From contig JADFXZ010000052.1 in assembly GCA_015233265.1 (NCBI GenBank), positions 1 to 13,749 on the forward strand: a stretch of DNA of 13,749 nt, given 5' to 3'. The notes under the pieces are model-generated. The model saw nothing but the letters and a program-made list of their open reading frames with translations. It was not told where the DNA came from and did not search any database. Source of the stretch: Nitrospirota bacterium. Lineage in GTDB: Bacteria > Nitrospirota > Thermodesulfovibrionia > Thermodesulfovibrionales > Magnetobacteriaceae. The position numbers were made by a program, and so were the translations under genes. Of the stretch, positions 6,865 through 13,749 are shown one piece after another; the first letter of the stretch is position 1, and each line of letters opens with the position of its first letter.

Positions 6865-8010
6865 ATGGAAAATAAAGGGCGTGTACTGGTTGTAGATGAC
6901 CAGCCCATGAATGTTCGGCTCTTAGATGTTCAGCTCAGGGCAGCAGGCTTTACGGTGTTCACGGCCTATGGCGGACCGGAGGCACTTGATTTAGCAGGAA
7001 AACACATACCAGATCTCATCATTCTCGATATAATGATGCCCGGCATGGATGGCTATGAGACATGCCGAACCCTGAAGGCCAATCCAAAAACGGCGGAGAT
7101 TCCCGTAATATTCATAAGCGCCCTAACAGATGTAAACGAAAAGGTCAACGCCTTTAAATGCGGCGGAGTTGACTATATCTGCAAACCGTTTCAGAGAGAT
7201 GAGGTACTCTCGCGCCTCAGCACTCACCTGAAGTTGTACTTCCTGCAAAAATCCCTGCAACAACAGATAGAAGAGGAATCCGCAAAGCGCCAAAGCGGAC
7301 AGCAGATGCTCGTTCAACAGTCCAAAATGGCGGCAATGGGCGAGATGCTGGGCATGATACTGCACCAGTGGAAGCAGCCGTTAAACGCCATCGCAGTAAC
7401 GGCACAAGACCTCGAAGACGCCCTTAGCCATAATGAACTTGACACACAATACCTGCACACCGCTGTCACTACCATAACAAATCAAACCTATTTTATGCAC
7501 AGGACGGCAGATGATTTCAAAAATTTCCTCAAACCCTCAAAACACAAGTCCATGTTCAACGTAAAAGACGCAATTGCCGAGGTAATCTCGATGTTCAGCC
7601 CCTACTTTGCCAAAAGCGACATAGCCCTGAATCTTACCTTTAGCGGGGAGGACCTCAGCGCAACCGGCTATCCAAACGAATTCAAGCAGGTCATATTAAA
7701 TCTTATTAGTAACGCTAAAGACGCCATTACAAGCCACAACACAAACAAAGAGCCAAACCCCAAAAGAATTGACATAAACATCGTCAGAGCCACATCCGGC
7801 ACAATTCAAATTACCGTACGCGACAACGGCGGCGGCATCCCCGTTGACATAATTGGGAGAATTTTTGAGCCATATTTTACGACAAAAGCGCTGGAGCTGG
7901 GCACAGGCATCGGCCTCTACATGTCTAAGACAATAATAGAGACAAACATGGGCTGGCGCCTCAGCGCATCAAACATAGAGGGCGGCGCCGAGTTCAGAAT
8001 AGACATATAG
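6865..8010 (+). CDS. Soluble REC-histidine kinase
   Basis: A 381-residue cytoplasmic protein with reversed order: receiver first, kinase second. The receiver (about 5-122) has D11-D12, phospho-acceptor D55 in ILDIMMPGMDG, S85 and K107-P108-F109. A coiled coil (about 125-155) leads to a divergent dimerisation box with H167 in LHQWKQPLN, the HQW-(R/K)-QPLN type seen in many soluble or PAS-linked kinases. The ATPase domain has N279/N283, D320 (DNGGG), FEPYFTTK and GTGIGLYMSK. There is no membrane helix or sensor domain, so its input is probably phosphorylation of its own receiver by the upstream hybrid kinase, making it a second tier in the relay. ATG 6865 has GGGA at 6853-6856 eight bases upstream. 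It is the last gene of the rightward block and ends two bases from the convergent ispG stop. Confidence 0.92.
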   Translation: MENKGRVLVVDDQPMNVRLLDVQLRAAGFTVFTAYGGPEALDLAGKHIPDLIILDIMMPGMDGYETCRTLKANPKTAEIPVIFISALTDVNEKVNAFKCGGVDYICKPFQRDEVLSRLSTHLKLYFLQKSLQQQIEEESAKRQSGQQMLVQQSKMAAMGEMLGMILHQWKQPLNAIAVTAQDLEDALSHNELDTQYLHTAVTTITNQTYFMHRTADDFKNFLKPSKHKSMFNVKDAIAEVISMFSPYFAKSDIALNLTFSGEDLSATGYPNEFKQVILNLISNAKDAITSHNTNKEPNPKRIDINIVRATSGTIQITVRDNGGGIPVDIIGRIFEPYFTTKALELGTGIGLYMSKTIIETNMGWRLSASNIEGGAEFRIDI

Positions 8011-8012
8011 CG

Positions 8013-9074
8013 CTAACCGCTCATACCCTCGATAGTTTCAACCAGAGCGTCAAGCAGTTCCGATTCCTTGACCTTCTTTACTACCTCGCCTTTTTTGAAC
8101 AGCAGCCCTACCCCGTTGCCGCCGGCTATGCCTACGTCTGCCTCTTTTGCCTCGCCGGGGCCGTTTACCTCGCAGCCCATTATGGCAACCGTGATATTCT
8201 TGTTCAGCGGTCTGAGCCGCACTTGCGCCTCTTTTACGAGATTAATAAGGTCAATTCGCGTGCGCCCGCATGTCGGGCATGATACAATATCCATGCCCTG
8301 TGACCTCAGGCCGATTGACCTTAATATCGAATAGGCTGTTGCCACCTCCTCCTGTGGCTCAGCTGTCAGGGAGACCCTCATCGTATCCCCAATGCCTTCA
8401 TAGAGCAGAATGCCAAGGCCAACCGCGCTTTTGATAATCCCGGAGGGAGGCGGCCCGGCCTCTGAGACCCCTACGTGCAGCGGATAGTCGTACTGGCTTG
8501 AAAACAACCTATATGCCTCTACCGTTGCTGGCACATTTGACGCCTTCAGAGAGACCTTGATGAGATTGAAGTCCATCTCTTCGAGGATTTCAATATGCCT
8601 TCTGGCACTTTCCACGATTGCCTCCGGCGTGGGATGACCGTATGTGGTCAAAATATCTTTTTGCAGTGAGCCAGCATTTACGCCTATGCGAATGGGAATA
8701 GCCTTGTCCTTACAGGCGCTGACAAGTTCTTTTACTTTCCAAAGTGCCCCGATATTGCCGGGGTTTATCCTCAGCCCATCGACGCCGCCCTCAATTGACA
8801 TCAGGGCAAGCCTCCAGTCAAAGTGTATATCGGCGATAATGGCAATTGAGACAGCTCGTTTGATTTGACCAAGGGCACGGGCAGCGTCCTCGTTTAAGAC
8901 TGCTATGCGGATTATCTCACAACCAGCCTCTTTGAGCGCCGTTATCTGCGCTACGGTTGCCTCAACGTCTGTGGTATGGGTTTTCGTCATCGATTGAACG
9001 CTGACTGGGGCATCGCCGCCTATGGCAACATTGCCTACGTAGATTCTACGGGTTGTTTTACGTGTCTGAGACAT
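8013..9074 (-). CDS. ispG: 4-hydroxy-3-methylbut-2-en-1-yl diphosphate synthase (IspG/GcpE)
   Basis: A 353-residue enzyme of the methylerythritol phosphate pathway, converting cyclic MEcPP to HMBPP, the penultimate step to IPP and DMAPP, in the cytoplasm. Recognised from its N-terminal TIM-barrel part (PVSVQSMTKTHTTDV, then ADIHFDWRLA and GLRINPGNIG) and the C-terminal Fe-S part: C266-x2-C269 (CPTCGR), C301 (GCEVNGPGE) and E308, the three Cys plus Glu that hold the catalytic [4Fe-4S] cluster. Length is that of the short bacterial form, without the plant-type insertion. ATG 9074 is preceded on its strand by AGGAG (9086-9090) with 11 bases between. It lies seven bases after the mltG stop, so the two are very likely cotranscribed. 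Confidence 0.98.
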   Translation of the reverse strand: MSQTRKTTRRIYVGNVAIGGDAPVSVQSMTKTHTTDVEATVAQITALKEAGCEIIRIAVLNEDAARALGQIKRAVSIAIIADIHFDWRLALMSIEGGVDGLRINPGNIGALWKVKELVSACKDKAIPIRIGVNAGSLQKDILTTYGHPTPEAIVESARRHIEILEEMDFNLIKVSLKASNVPATVEAYRLFSSQYDYPLHVGVSEAGPPPSGIIKSAVGLGILLYEGIGDTMRVSLTAEPQEEVATAYSILRSIGLRSQGMDIVSCPTCGRTRIDLINLVKEAQVRLRPLNKNITVAIMGCEVNGPGEAKEADVGIAGGNGVGLLFKKGEVVKKVKESELLDALVETIEGMSG

Positions 9075-9081
9075 TATCTGT

Positions 9082-10107
9082 TTATCTCCTTTTTTTAGGA
9101 TTGTTCACATTATGTACAGCTGATGGTCTCCCCGAATATCTCCCAACGGCCTGCTGATGGCTTGTGTAGGTCTCAGAGAAGAAATGAGTCCCGTCCTTTT
9201 TAGACACAAAATATAGATAAGGCACATTGGCCGGATTAAGTGAGGCGGTAATGGATTTCAGCGAAGGTGACGCTATTGGCCCGGGTGGAAGCCCCGTGTG
9301 CAGGTAAGTATTATAAGGAGTGTTGTTTTGCAGGTCGGACTTGGAAACACCATACTTAAAATCCTTCACGCCATAGATGCTAGTGGGGTCGGCCTGCAGG
9401 GGCATTCCAATGCGCAGCCGGTTGAGGTAGACTGCCGCAATAAGTGGACGGTCTGAGTCAGCCTTTGCCTCTTTTTCGACGATTGAGGCAAGTGTCAAAA
9501 GTTCGTGCTCAGAAAGACCAACCCTCTTGAGTCTGTCCTTAAAATCTGTGGGATAGTTCTTCCTCAGCAGCTGGGCCATCTTTGTGATGCCCTCTTTGGG
9601 GGTTACGCCTTTTTCAAAAATGTAAGTCTCAGGATAGAGATAACCCTCGGCTGAGGCAGCCTTAATATCTATCGAGTTTAGGAATTCCTTATTGGAGGCA
9701 AGCGTGAGAAACTCAGCCGTCTCCGAGCCAGTGAGAGTTGGGAATTTGGCGGCAATATCCTTTAGAGTCTCGCCGGGGATAACCATCAGTTTTACCTTGA
9801 GCGTGTCGCCTTTGGTAAGAATGGCAAGGACATCCAGCGGGGTTGACCCAGTGTGGAAGGCGTAGAATCCGGCCTTTAAGTCCCGGTCGATTGCCTTTAA
9901 TTTACCTGCGTAAAACACCATCGAAAGCTGCCGTAATATGCCCTTATCCCTGAGTATATCGACAGCGCGGCGCAAGGACGCGCCCTTTGGTATCTGAAGC
10001 TCTACCTCATTCTTATTATAAGTAACCGGCACATACAGCTCAGCCACAAGGAAACAAACTGTGGCTAAAAGCACTGCCGCAATTGACATGATGATAAGTT
10101 TTTTCAT
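9082..10107 (-). CDS. mltG: Endolytic murein transglycosylase MltG (YceG family)
   Basis: A 341-residue inner-membrane protein that cuts nascent peptidoglycan glycan strands and is thought to set chain termination. One N-terminal membrane helix (about 3-23) anchors a periplasmic domain. A LysM-like region (about 34-98) precedes the catalytic YceG domain with E211 in LASIVEKEA as the expected catalytic acid, followed by MPLQADPTSIYG (about 235-246), YNTYLHTGLPPGPIASP (about 265-281) and GTHFFSETYTSHQQAV near 306-321, all hallmarks of the family. Length is normal. ATG 10107 starts a typical short positive N-terminus; the Shine-Dalgarno is weak. It is upstream of ispG by seven bases and 80 bases downstream of the GGDEF-EAL gene. 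Confidence 0.97.
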   Translation of the reverse strand: MKKLIIMSIAAVLLATVCFLVAELYVPVTYNKNEVELQIPKGASLRRAVDILRDKGILRQLSMVFYAGKLKAIDRDLKAGFYAFHTGSTPLDVLAILTKGDTLKVKLMVIPGETLKDIAAKFPTLTGSETAEFLTLASNKEFLNSIDIKAASAEGYLYPETYIFEKGVTPKEGITKMAQLLRKNYPTDFKDRLKRVGLSEHELLTLASIVEKEAKADSDRPLIAAVYLNRLRIGMPLQADPTSIYGVKDFKYGVSKSDLQNNTPYNTYLHTGLPPGPIASPSLKSITASLNPANVPYLYFVSKKDGTHFFSETYTSHQQAVGRYSGRPSAVHNVNNPKKRR

Positions 10108-10187
10108 AATAATACTAGGTTGCTACCGGGCTGTAACTAACAATCTAATCATCCTGAGCCTGTCGAAGGATCTATAGCCTTTTGCGT
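10108..10187. other. Intergenic spacer upstream of mltG
   Basis: Eighty bases between the stop of the GGDEF-EAL gene and the mltG start. It should hold any private mltG promoter and the end of the upstream transcript, but I see neither a convincing -35/-10 pair nor a hairpin with U-tract. The only structured element is the short interrupted palindrome at 10151-10171. Confidence 0.6.
10151..10171. repeat. Short interrupted palindrome, possible dispersed intergenic repeat
   Basis: A 21-base element with inverted arms ATCCT/AGGAT around GAGCCTGTCGA. From memory, the core CCTGAGCCTGTCGAAGG recurs as an intergenic motif in many unrelated environmental genomes. Only one copy exists in this window, so its repeat status cannot be shown here. 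The five-base stem and lack of a T-run argue against a strong terminator. Confidence 0.4.
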
Positions 10188-13100
10188 TTACGGCATCGGG
10201 AAAAATCCATCTTTTAATAAAACCGCAAATTTCTCAGGTGGAACCGGTTTGCTAAACAAATATCCCTGGACCTCGTCACATCCAAGAGTGCGTAACAAAT
10301 CAAGCTGCTCCTTTGTCTCAACCCCCTCTGCAATTACCTTTAATCTCAGGTTGTGCGACATATCTATGATTGTCTTAACAATGGTTAAGTCATCCTGGTC
10401 ATTTGTAATCTCGTTTACGAAAGAACGGTCAACCTTCAGCTTCTTAAACGGCAGGTGTTTCAGGTAACTCAACGATGAGTAGCCAGTGCCGAAATCATCT
10501 ATCGCCACATTTATGCCCAATGAGTTAAATTTACGAAGCATCGAAATGGTGCTGTCGACGTTTTGCATACAAAAACTCTCAGTAATCTCAATCTCTAAAT
10601 TCTCCGGTGGCATCTCAGTCTTATTCAATATGCTGATTACCATATCGGCAAGGTCATAGTTCCACGATATCTGCGTGGTCGATACATTTACGGCAATAAG
10701 TATGGGGGGCAGTCCTTTGCTCTGCCACTGGGCGTTCTGTTTACAGCTCTTATAGAGCACCTGCTCACCAAGCGGTATTATCAGCCCAGTATCCTCCGCA
10801 ATTGTTATGAATTTGTCGGGGAATATTAGCCCCTTCTCAGGATGCTGCCAACGCACCAGCGCCTCTGCCCCTATAATCTTACCTGTAGTGATGTCTATCT
10901 GCGGCTGGTAGTGCAGTACCAACTCATCGCGCTCGAGCGCCAGGCGTAGTTCTTTCTCGACCGATATGCGCCTGTTGAGTTCCTCGTCCATATCAGGTTT
11001 AAATAGGAGGTAATTATCCTTACCGCCTTTTTTGGCGTGAAACATGGCAGTGTCTGCATGTCTGAGCAGCTCGCCAGCGCCATGGCCGTCCGAAGGGAAG
11101 ACGCTTACACCTATGCTTGCCGTTATTGTGAGGGATTGTCCATTAACATCGAATGGTTCTTTTATGCGCGTTATTATTTTATTTGTAACAGTCTCTATCT
11201 GGTTAACAGTGTTCACATTGGATAGTATCACCGTAAACTCATCGCCGCTGACCCTTGAGACGGTATCGCTTTCGCGAATACATACGGTCAATCTGTCGGC
11301 AATCGCTTTGATTAACTTATCTCCCACGTCGTGTCCCATCGTGTCGTTGATTATCTTAAAATTATCTATGTCTACGTATAGAACCCCAAGCATGTATTCA
11401 TAGCGAGTGCCACTTTTTATATCATGGCTGAGCCTGTCAAAAAACAATACCCTGTTGGGAAGACCGGTCAAAGAGTCATTATTTGCCATATACTCCAGCT
11501 TCTCTTCCATACGCTTACGCTCGACAATGCCAGATAACGTGTTGGCCGCGCTCACAAGGAACTCTTCCTCAAGCAGTGTCTGAACATAGCCAGCTTCGAC
11601 GTACAGATTAATTACTCCAATTACCCTCTCATTGACCTTAATCGGGATACAGTAATGACCATGTTCACTTATGCCGTCATAAGTAATCTCATGGCGGTCA
11701 TCAATTCCGCTGGAGAAAACCACCCTTCCTGTTGCAGCGCAGCGCCCACATAGGCAGCTGCCCACTGGAACACGTCGGCAGAGGTCTAACAATCTCTTAG
11801 AGAATCCCCTGTGAACCGCCATCTCCAGCTCGCCGGAACTACTTCCAATCAAAAAGATACATCCTGCGGACTTTTCAGGCAGCCAGGGGACGGTGCTGAT
11901 AAGCTCGAGAAACTTATCTAAATACTCGTTTAATGAAAATGTCTGAATAGACAACTGCAGTATGGCGTTTATACTATCCTGGATTAAATAACCTTTTTTA
12001 GTCTTTTCCTCGGACTCCTTGCGCAGTATTACGCCGGCAATCGTTCGGGCAATGCTTTTTAAAAAGATGTCGTCTTCTTTTTTGCGTTGATGTCCTTCAT
12101 TTAAATAAACATTGAATACCCCAAGTAATCTGTCCCCTAAGACAATTGGCACACAGTAATGACCGTGGGCTGCCATATTTTCATACCGGAGTGTATGTTT
12201 GTCATCCTCACCGCTGTCAGGGCAGAACACTATCTCTTTCGAAGAGGCGGCCAACCCGCACAGACATTTACCGAATGGCAGTGGGCTGCACATCGACAGT
12301 TGCTGAGGAAGGAAATTATGCGAGGCCACAATCCTCAGTTGGCGGGATTGCTCATCGGCCATGAATATACAGCCTTTCGATTGCAGGGAAATCCACGGGT
12401 TTTGCAATATAAGCTCTAATATCTTTTGCAGCAACAGCTCAAGGGAATCAGGCAGCAACGATATATTAAGGATAGAATTAATTATCTCTTGTTCCTGAAT
12501 ATGTAGCTGTGTTTCTCCCTTCTGCCTCAATAAATCATTATAGCTGTCCATTAACGCGTCTTTAATCCTGTATATTGGAAAAATTCCAATCAGAAAAAAA
12601 GCAAGAACAGAAAGAAGTACGAACAGGCAATTAAAGATGATTTTTTTTGTTACAGAATCTGTGCTGACAAGTAAGAGCATAATCCACTGGGCATCCTTCA
12701 AGTTAGCCCTTAATTCAAGATATTCTATATCTGATGTAGATTTGTCCGGCTGGGCCATGGTAATGAATTTTAATCCATCCTTGTCCGATTTCTTTGTAAT
12801 TGGCAGCGGCGATATTGTTATGCCCTCATACTGCCTGACATCCTGAATCTCTTTTATCACATCTTGCGGCAGCTGCAACAAGCTGTTAAAAGTATATCTC
12901 TTGTTGCTGGAGTGAAAAATCACGCCGCTTTTGTCCGCAAGCATAAAAATCTCATCATTGAGCGCATTATGAAGCGTAAAGACCTGTATATCGTATTTTA
13001 CTACGACAACCCCTATGATTTGCTTACCGCTCCTTACGGGATATGAAACGTAATAACCCGGCGTTTTTGTAAAAACACCCACGGCTATGAACCTGAAGGG

Positions 13101-13559
13101 CGTTCCCTGTATGGCGCTCCGGAAATATTGCCTGAAATTCAAATCCTTGCCCATTAAATTTCCCGGCTTTTTGTAGTTGCTCGTCGCTATTACAATACCG
13201 CTGACATTCATTACATAGGTCGATTCCGCCCCTGCCGAGTCATTGAATTTAAGCAAATAGTCATTTATTACATTGCCCGTCCTCTCAGGGTGCCGAACAA
13301 ACTCTATCACGGTGGGACGTTCAGACAACAATTTAGGAAAGGTCTCATAAATATTCAGCATGTCGACCAAATTTTTGTGATATGTGGTTAATTGCCCCGA
13401 TGCGTATTTGTGCAGCTTTCCAATCTCATCGTTTTTAGTCGAGAGGGCTGTAAATATCAACAATATTACAGCAACTACAAACATCAATACTGTGAATCTT
13501 CTGTTATTTACATAGCTTTTAAGACTCTTACGCCTGCCAGTACCAAAGCCATCTATCAT
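10188..13559 (-). CDS. Membrane Cache-GAF-GAF-GGDEF-EAL cyclic di-GMP enzyme
   Basis: A 1123-residue inner-membrane protein predicted to make and/or degrade c-di-GMP. Membrane helices at about 22-40 and 307-329 flank an extracytoplasmic double-Cache domain of the DctB-like type (YVMNVSGIVIATS near 115-127; GYYVSYPVR near 168-176). Two tandem GAF domains follow (about 366-515 and 528-682), each with the pattern Cys-x7-Cys-Leu-Cys-Gly and His-Gly-His-Tyr-Cys. The GGDEF domain (about 685-855) has SGDEF at 771-775, with the RxxD inhibitory site R762/D765 five residues before it. The EAL domain (about 866-1115) has E899-A-L, N958, E991, D1021-D1022, K1042, E1078 and Q1098, the set expected for active phosphodiesterases. 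Both activities thus look possible; SGDEF occurs in active and inactive cyclases. ATG 13559 is the only standard start after the in-frame stop TAG at 13593-13595; GGAG lies about 12 bases upstream. It is the first gene of the leftward block. Confidence 0.95.
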   Translation of the reverse strand: MIDGFGTGRRKSLKSYVNNRRFTVLMFVVAVILLIFTALSTKNDEIGKLHKYASGQLTTYHKNLVDMLNIYETFPKLLSERPTVIEFVRHPERTGNVINDYLLKFNDSAGAESTYVMNVSGIVIATSNYKKPGNLMGKDLNFRQYFRSAIQGTPFRFIAVGVFTKTPGYYVSYPVRSGKQIIGVVVVKYDIQVFTLHNALNDEIFMLADKSGVIFHSSNKRYTFNSLLQLPQDVIKEIQDVRQYEGITISPLPITKKSDKDGLKFITMAQPDKSTSDIEYLELRANLKDAQWIMLLLVSTDSVTKKIIFNCLFVLLSVLAFFLIGIFPIYRIKDALMDSYNDLLRQKGETQLHIQEQEIINSILNISLLPDSLELLLQKILELILQNPWISLQSKGCIFMADEQSRQLRIVASHNFLPQQLSMCSPLPFGKCLCGLAASSKEIVFCPDSGEDDKHTLRYENMAAHGHYCVPIVLGDRLLGVFNVYLNEGHQRKKEDDIFLKSIARTIAGVILRKESEEKTKKGYLIQDSINAILQLSIQTFSLNEYLDKFLELISTVPWLPEKSAGCIFLIGSSSGELEMAVHRGFSKRLLDLCRRVPVGSCLCGRCAATGRVVFSSGIDDRHEITYDGISEHGHYCIPIKVNERVIGVINLYVEAGYVQTLLEEEFLVSAANTLSGIVERKRMEEKLEYMANNDSLTGLPNRVLFFDRLSHDIKSGTRYEYMLGVLYVDIDNFKIINDTMGHDVGDKLIKAIADRLTVCIRESDTVSRVSGDEFTVILSNVNTVNQIETVTNKIITRIKEPFDVNGQSLTITASIGVSVFPSDGHGAGELLRHADTAMFHAKKGGKDNYLLFKPDMDEELNRRISVEKELRLALERDELVLHYQPQIDITTGKIIGAEALVRWQHPEKGLIFPDKFITIAEDTGLIIPLGEQVLYKSCKQNAQWQSKGLPPILIAVNVSTTQISWNYDLADMVISILNKTEMPPENLEIEITESFCMQNVDSTISMLRKFNSLGINVAIDDFGTGYSSLSYLKHLPFKKLKVDRSFVNEITNDQDDLTIVKTIIDMSHNLRLKVIAEGVETKEQLDLLRTLGCDEVQGYLFSKPVPPEKFAVLLKDGFFPMP

Positions 13560-13694
13560 CTCGTAGACTATCTCCGTCGATTTGGAACTTATCTATAACA
13601 CGCCACCTCATCTGTTGCACGCACCCTAGACGCGCGACTCAATAGTGACATATCTATACGAGTAAAATCAATATACCATCGTCAAATTATGGCT
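13560..13694. other. Upstream region of the GGDEF-EAL gene
   Basis: 135 bases with no supportable ORF on either strand. It contains the Shine-Dalgarno of the minus-strand GGDEF-EAL gene and, being AT-rich around 13650-13694, probably its promoter, but no -35/-10 pair with normal spacing stands out. Everything beyond 13694 duplicates kinase sequence, so the true upstream region may be cut short here. Confidence 0.6.
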
Positions 13695-13749
13695 ATAGTC
13701 AATGTCATTGTGTTAAAACGCTCAGCCAGAACCATCAGCTCATCCGCCG
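13695..13749 (-). repeat. Window-end inverted repeat of hybrid-kinase HAMP sequence
   Basis: The last 55 bases are the exact reverse complement of 2645-2699. Identity ends sharply at 13694 (complement a, versus t at 2700). Read on the minus strand in the kinase frame, the HAMP sequence continues for only a few codons past the junction before TGA. As at the left end, the length is exactly 55, which points to an assembly-graph node or chimera rather than a conserved gene. Confidence 0.9.

Noticed and set aside
8068..8334. Plus-strand open frames within ispG
   Set aside because: They are shadows of the ispG coding strand, which has all its Fe-S ligands in the minus frame.
10151..10171. Palindrome as a rho-independent terminator
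   Set aside because: The stem is five base pairs with an 11-base loop and no following T-run on either strand.
13600..13694. TTGACG-like box as promoter of the GGDEF-EAL gene
   Set aside because: The nearest TATA-like boxes lie at wrong spacing (about 4 or 21 bases), so I do not call it.
1..13749. Mobile element, defence system, CRISPR or prophage
   Set aside because: No transposase, integrase, nuclease or spacer-repeat pattern is visible. The only exact long repeats I found are the two 55-base end copies.

Overview
The window is a signalling-rich piece of a Gram-negative-type bacterial genome, probably an uncultured environmental lineage. The two-component/c-di-GMP style and the mltG-ispG pair would fit Nitrospirota or Desulfobacterota, but nothing here fixes the taxonomy. 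There is no rRNA, tRNA, CRISPR array, transposase or phage gene. Coding density is very high, and no gene-free stretch exceeds about 190 bases.

Plus strand, 1-8010: a compact block of signal-transduction genes reading rightward. After a cut-off fragment of unknown function (to 330) come: a REC/HD-GYP response regulator with an apparent AUC start (377-1903); a 1513-residue membrane hybrid histidine kinase with NarX/PilJ-like sensor, HAMP, PAS, PAS, GAF, HisKA, HATPase and four REC domains (1936-6477); a stand-alone DivK/CheY-like receiver overlapping it by 4 bases (6474-6851); and a soluble REC-histidine kinase (6865-8010). Spacing suggests one operon. The only visible effector output is c-di-GMP hydrolysis by HD-GYP. 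No DNA-binding output domain and no Hpt domain is present.

Minus strand, 13559-8013, converging on the first block with a 2-base gap: a membrane Cache-GAF-GAF-GGDEF-EAL c-di-GMP enzyme, then after 80 bases mltG (septal/endolytic murein transglycosylase) and ispG (isoprenoid pathway Fe-S enzyme), the last two 7 bases apart. The GGDEF-EAL protein has intact motifs for both synthesis and breakdown, so the window holds c-di-GMP enzymes of opposing activity under separate sensory control.

Most notable observations: (i) both window ends are exact 55-base copies of sequence inside the hybrid kinase gene (1-55 equals 3068-3122; 13695-13749 is the reverse complement of 2645-2699). This looks like a k=55 assembly-graph break around a HAMP-PAS segment, or chimeric reads, so the outermost sequence and the first ORF's start should not be trusted. 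(ii) The HD-GYP regulator lacks any ATG/GTG/TTG that would keep its receiver domain whole, but an AUC codon sits at the right place behind a good Shine-Dalgarno. (iii) Two tandem GAF domains share an unusual conserved Cys/His set suggestive of a metal or redox site. (iv) The hybrid kinase carries four C-terminal receivers that appear to derive from a duplicated pair.
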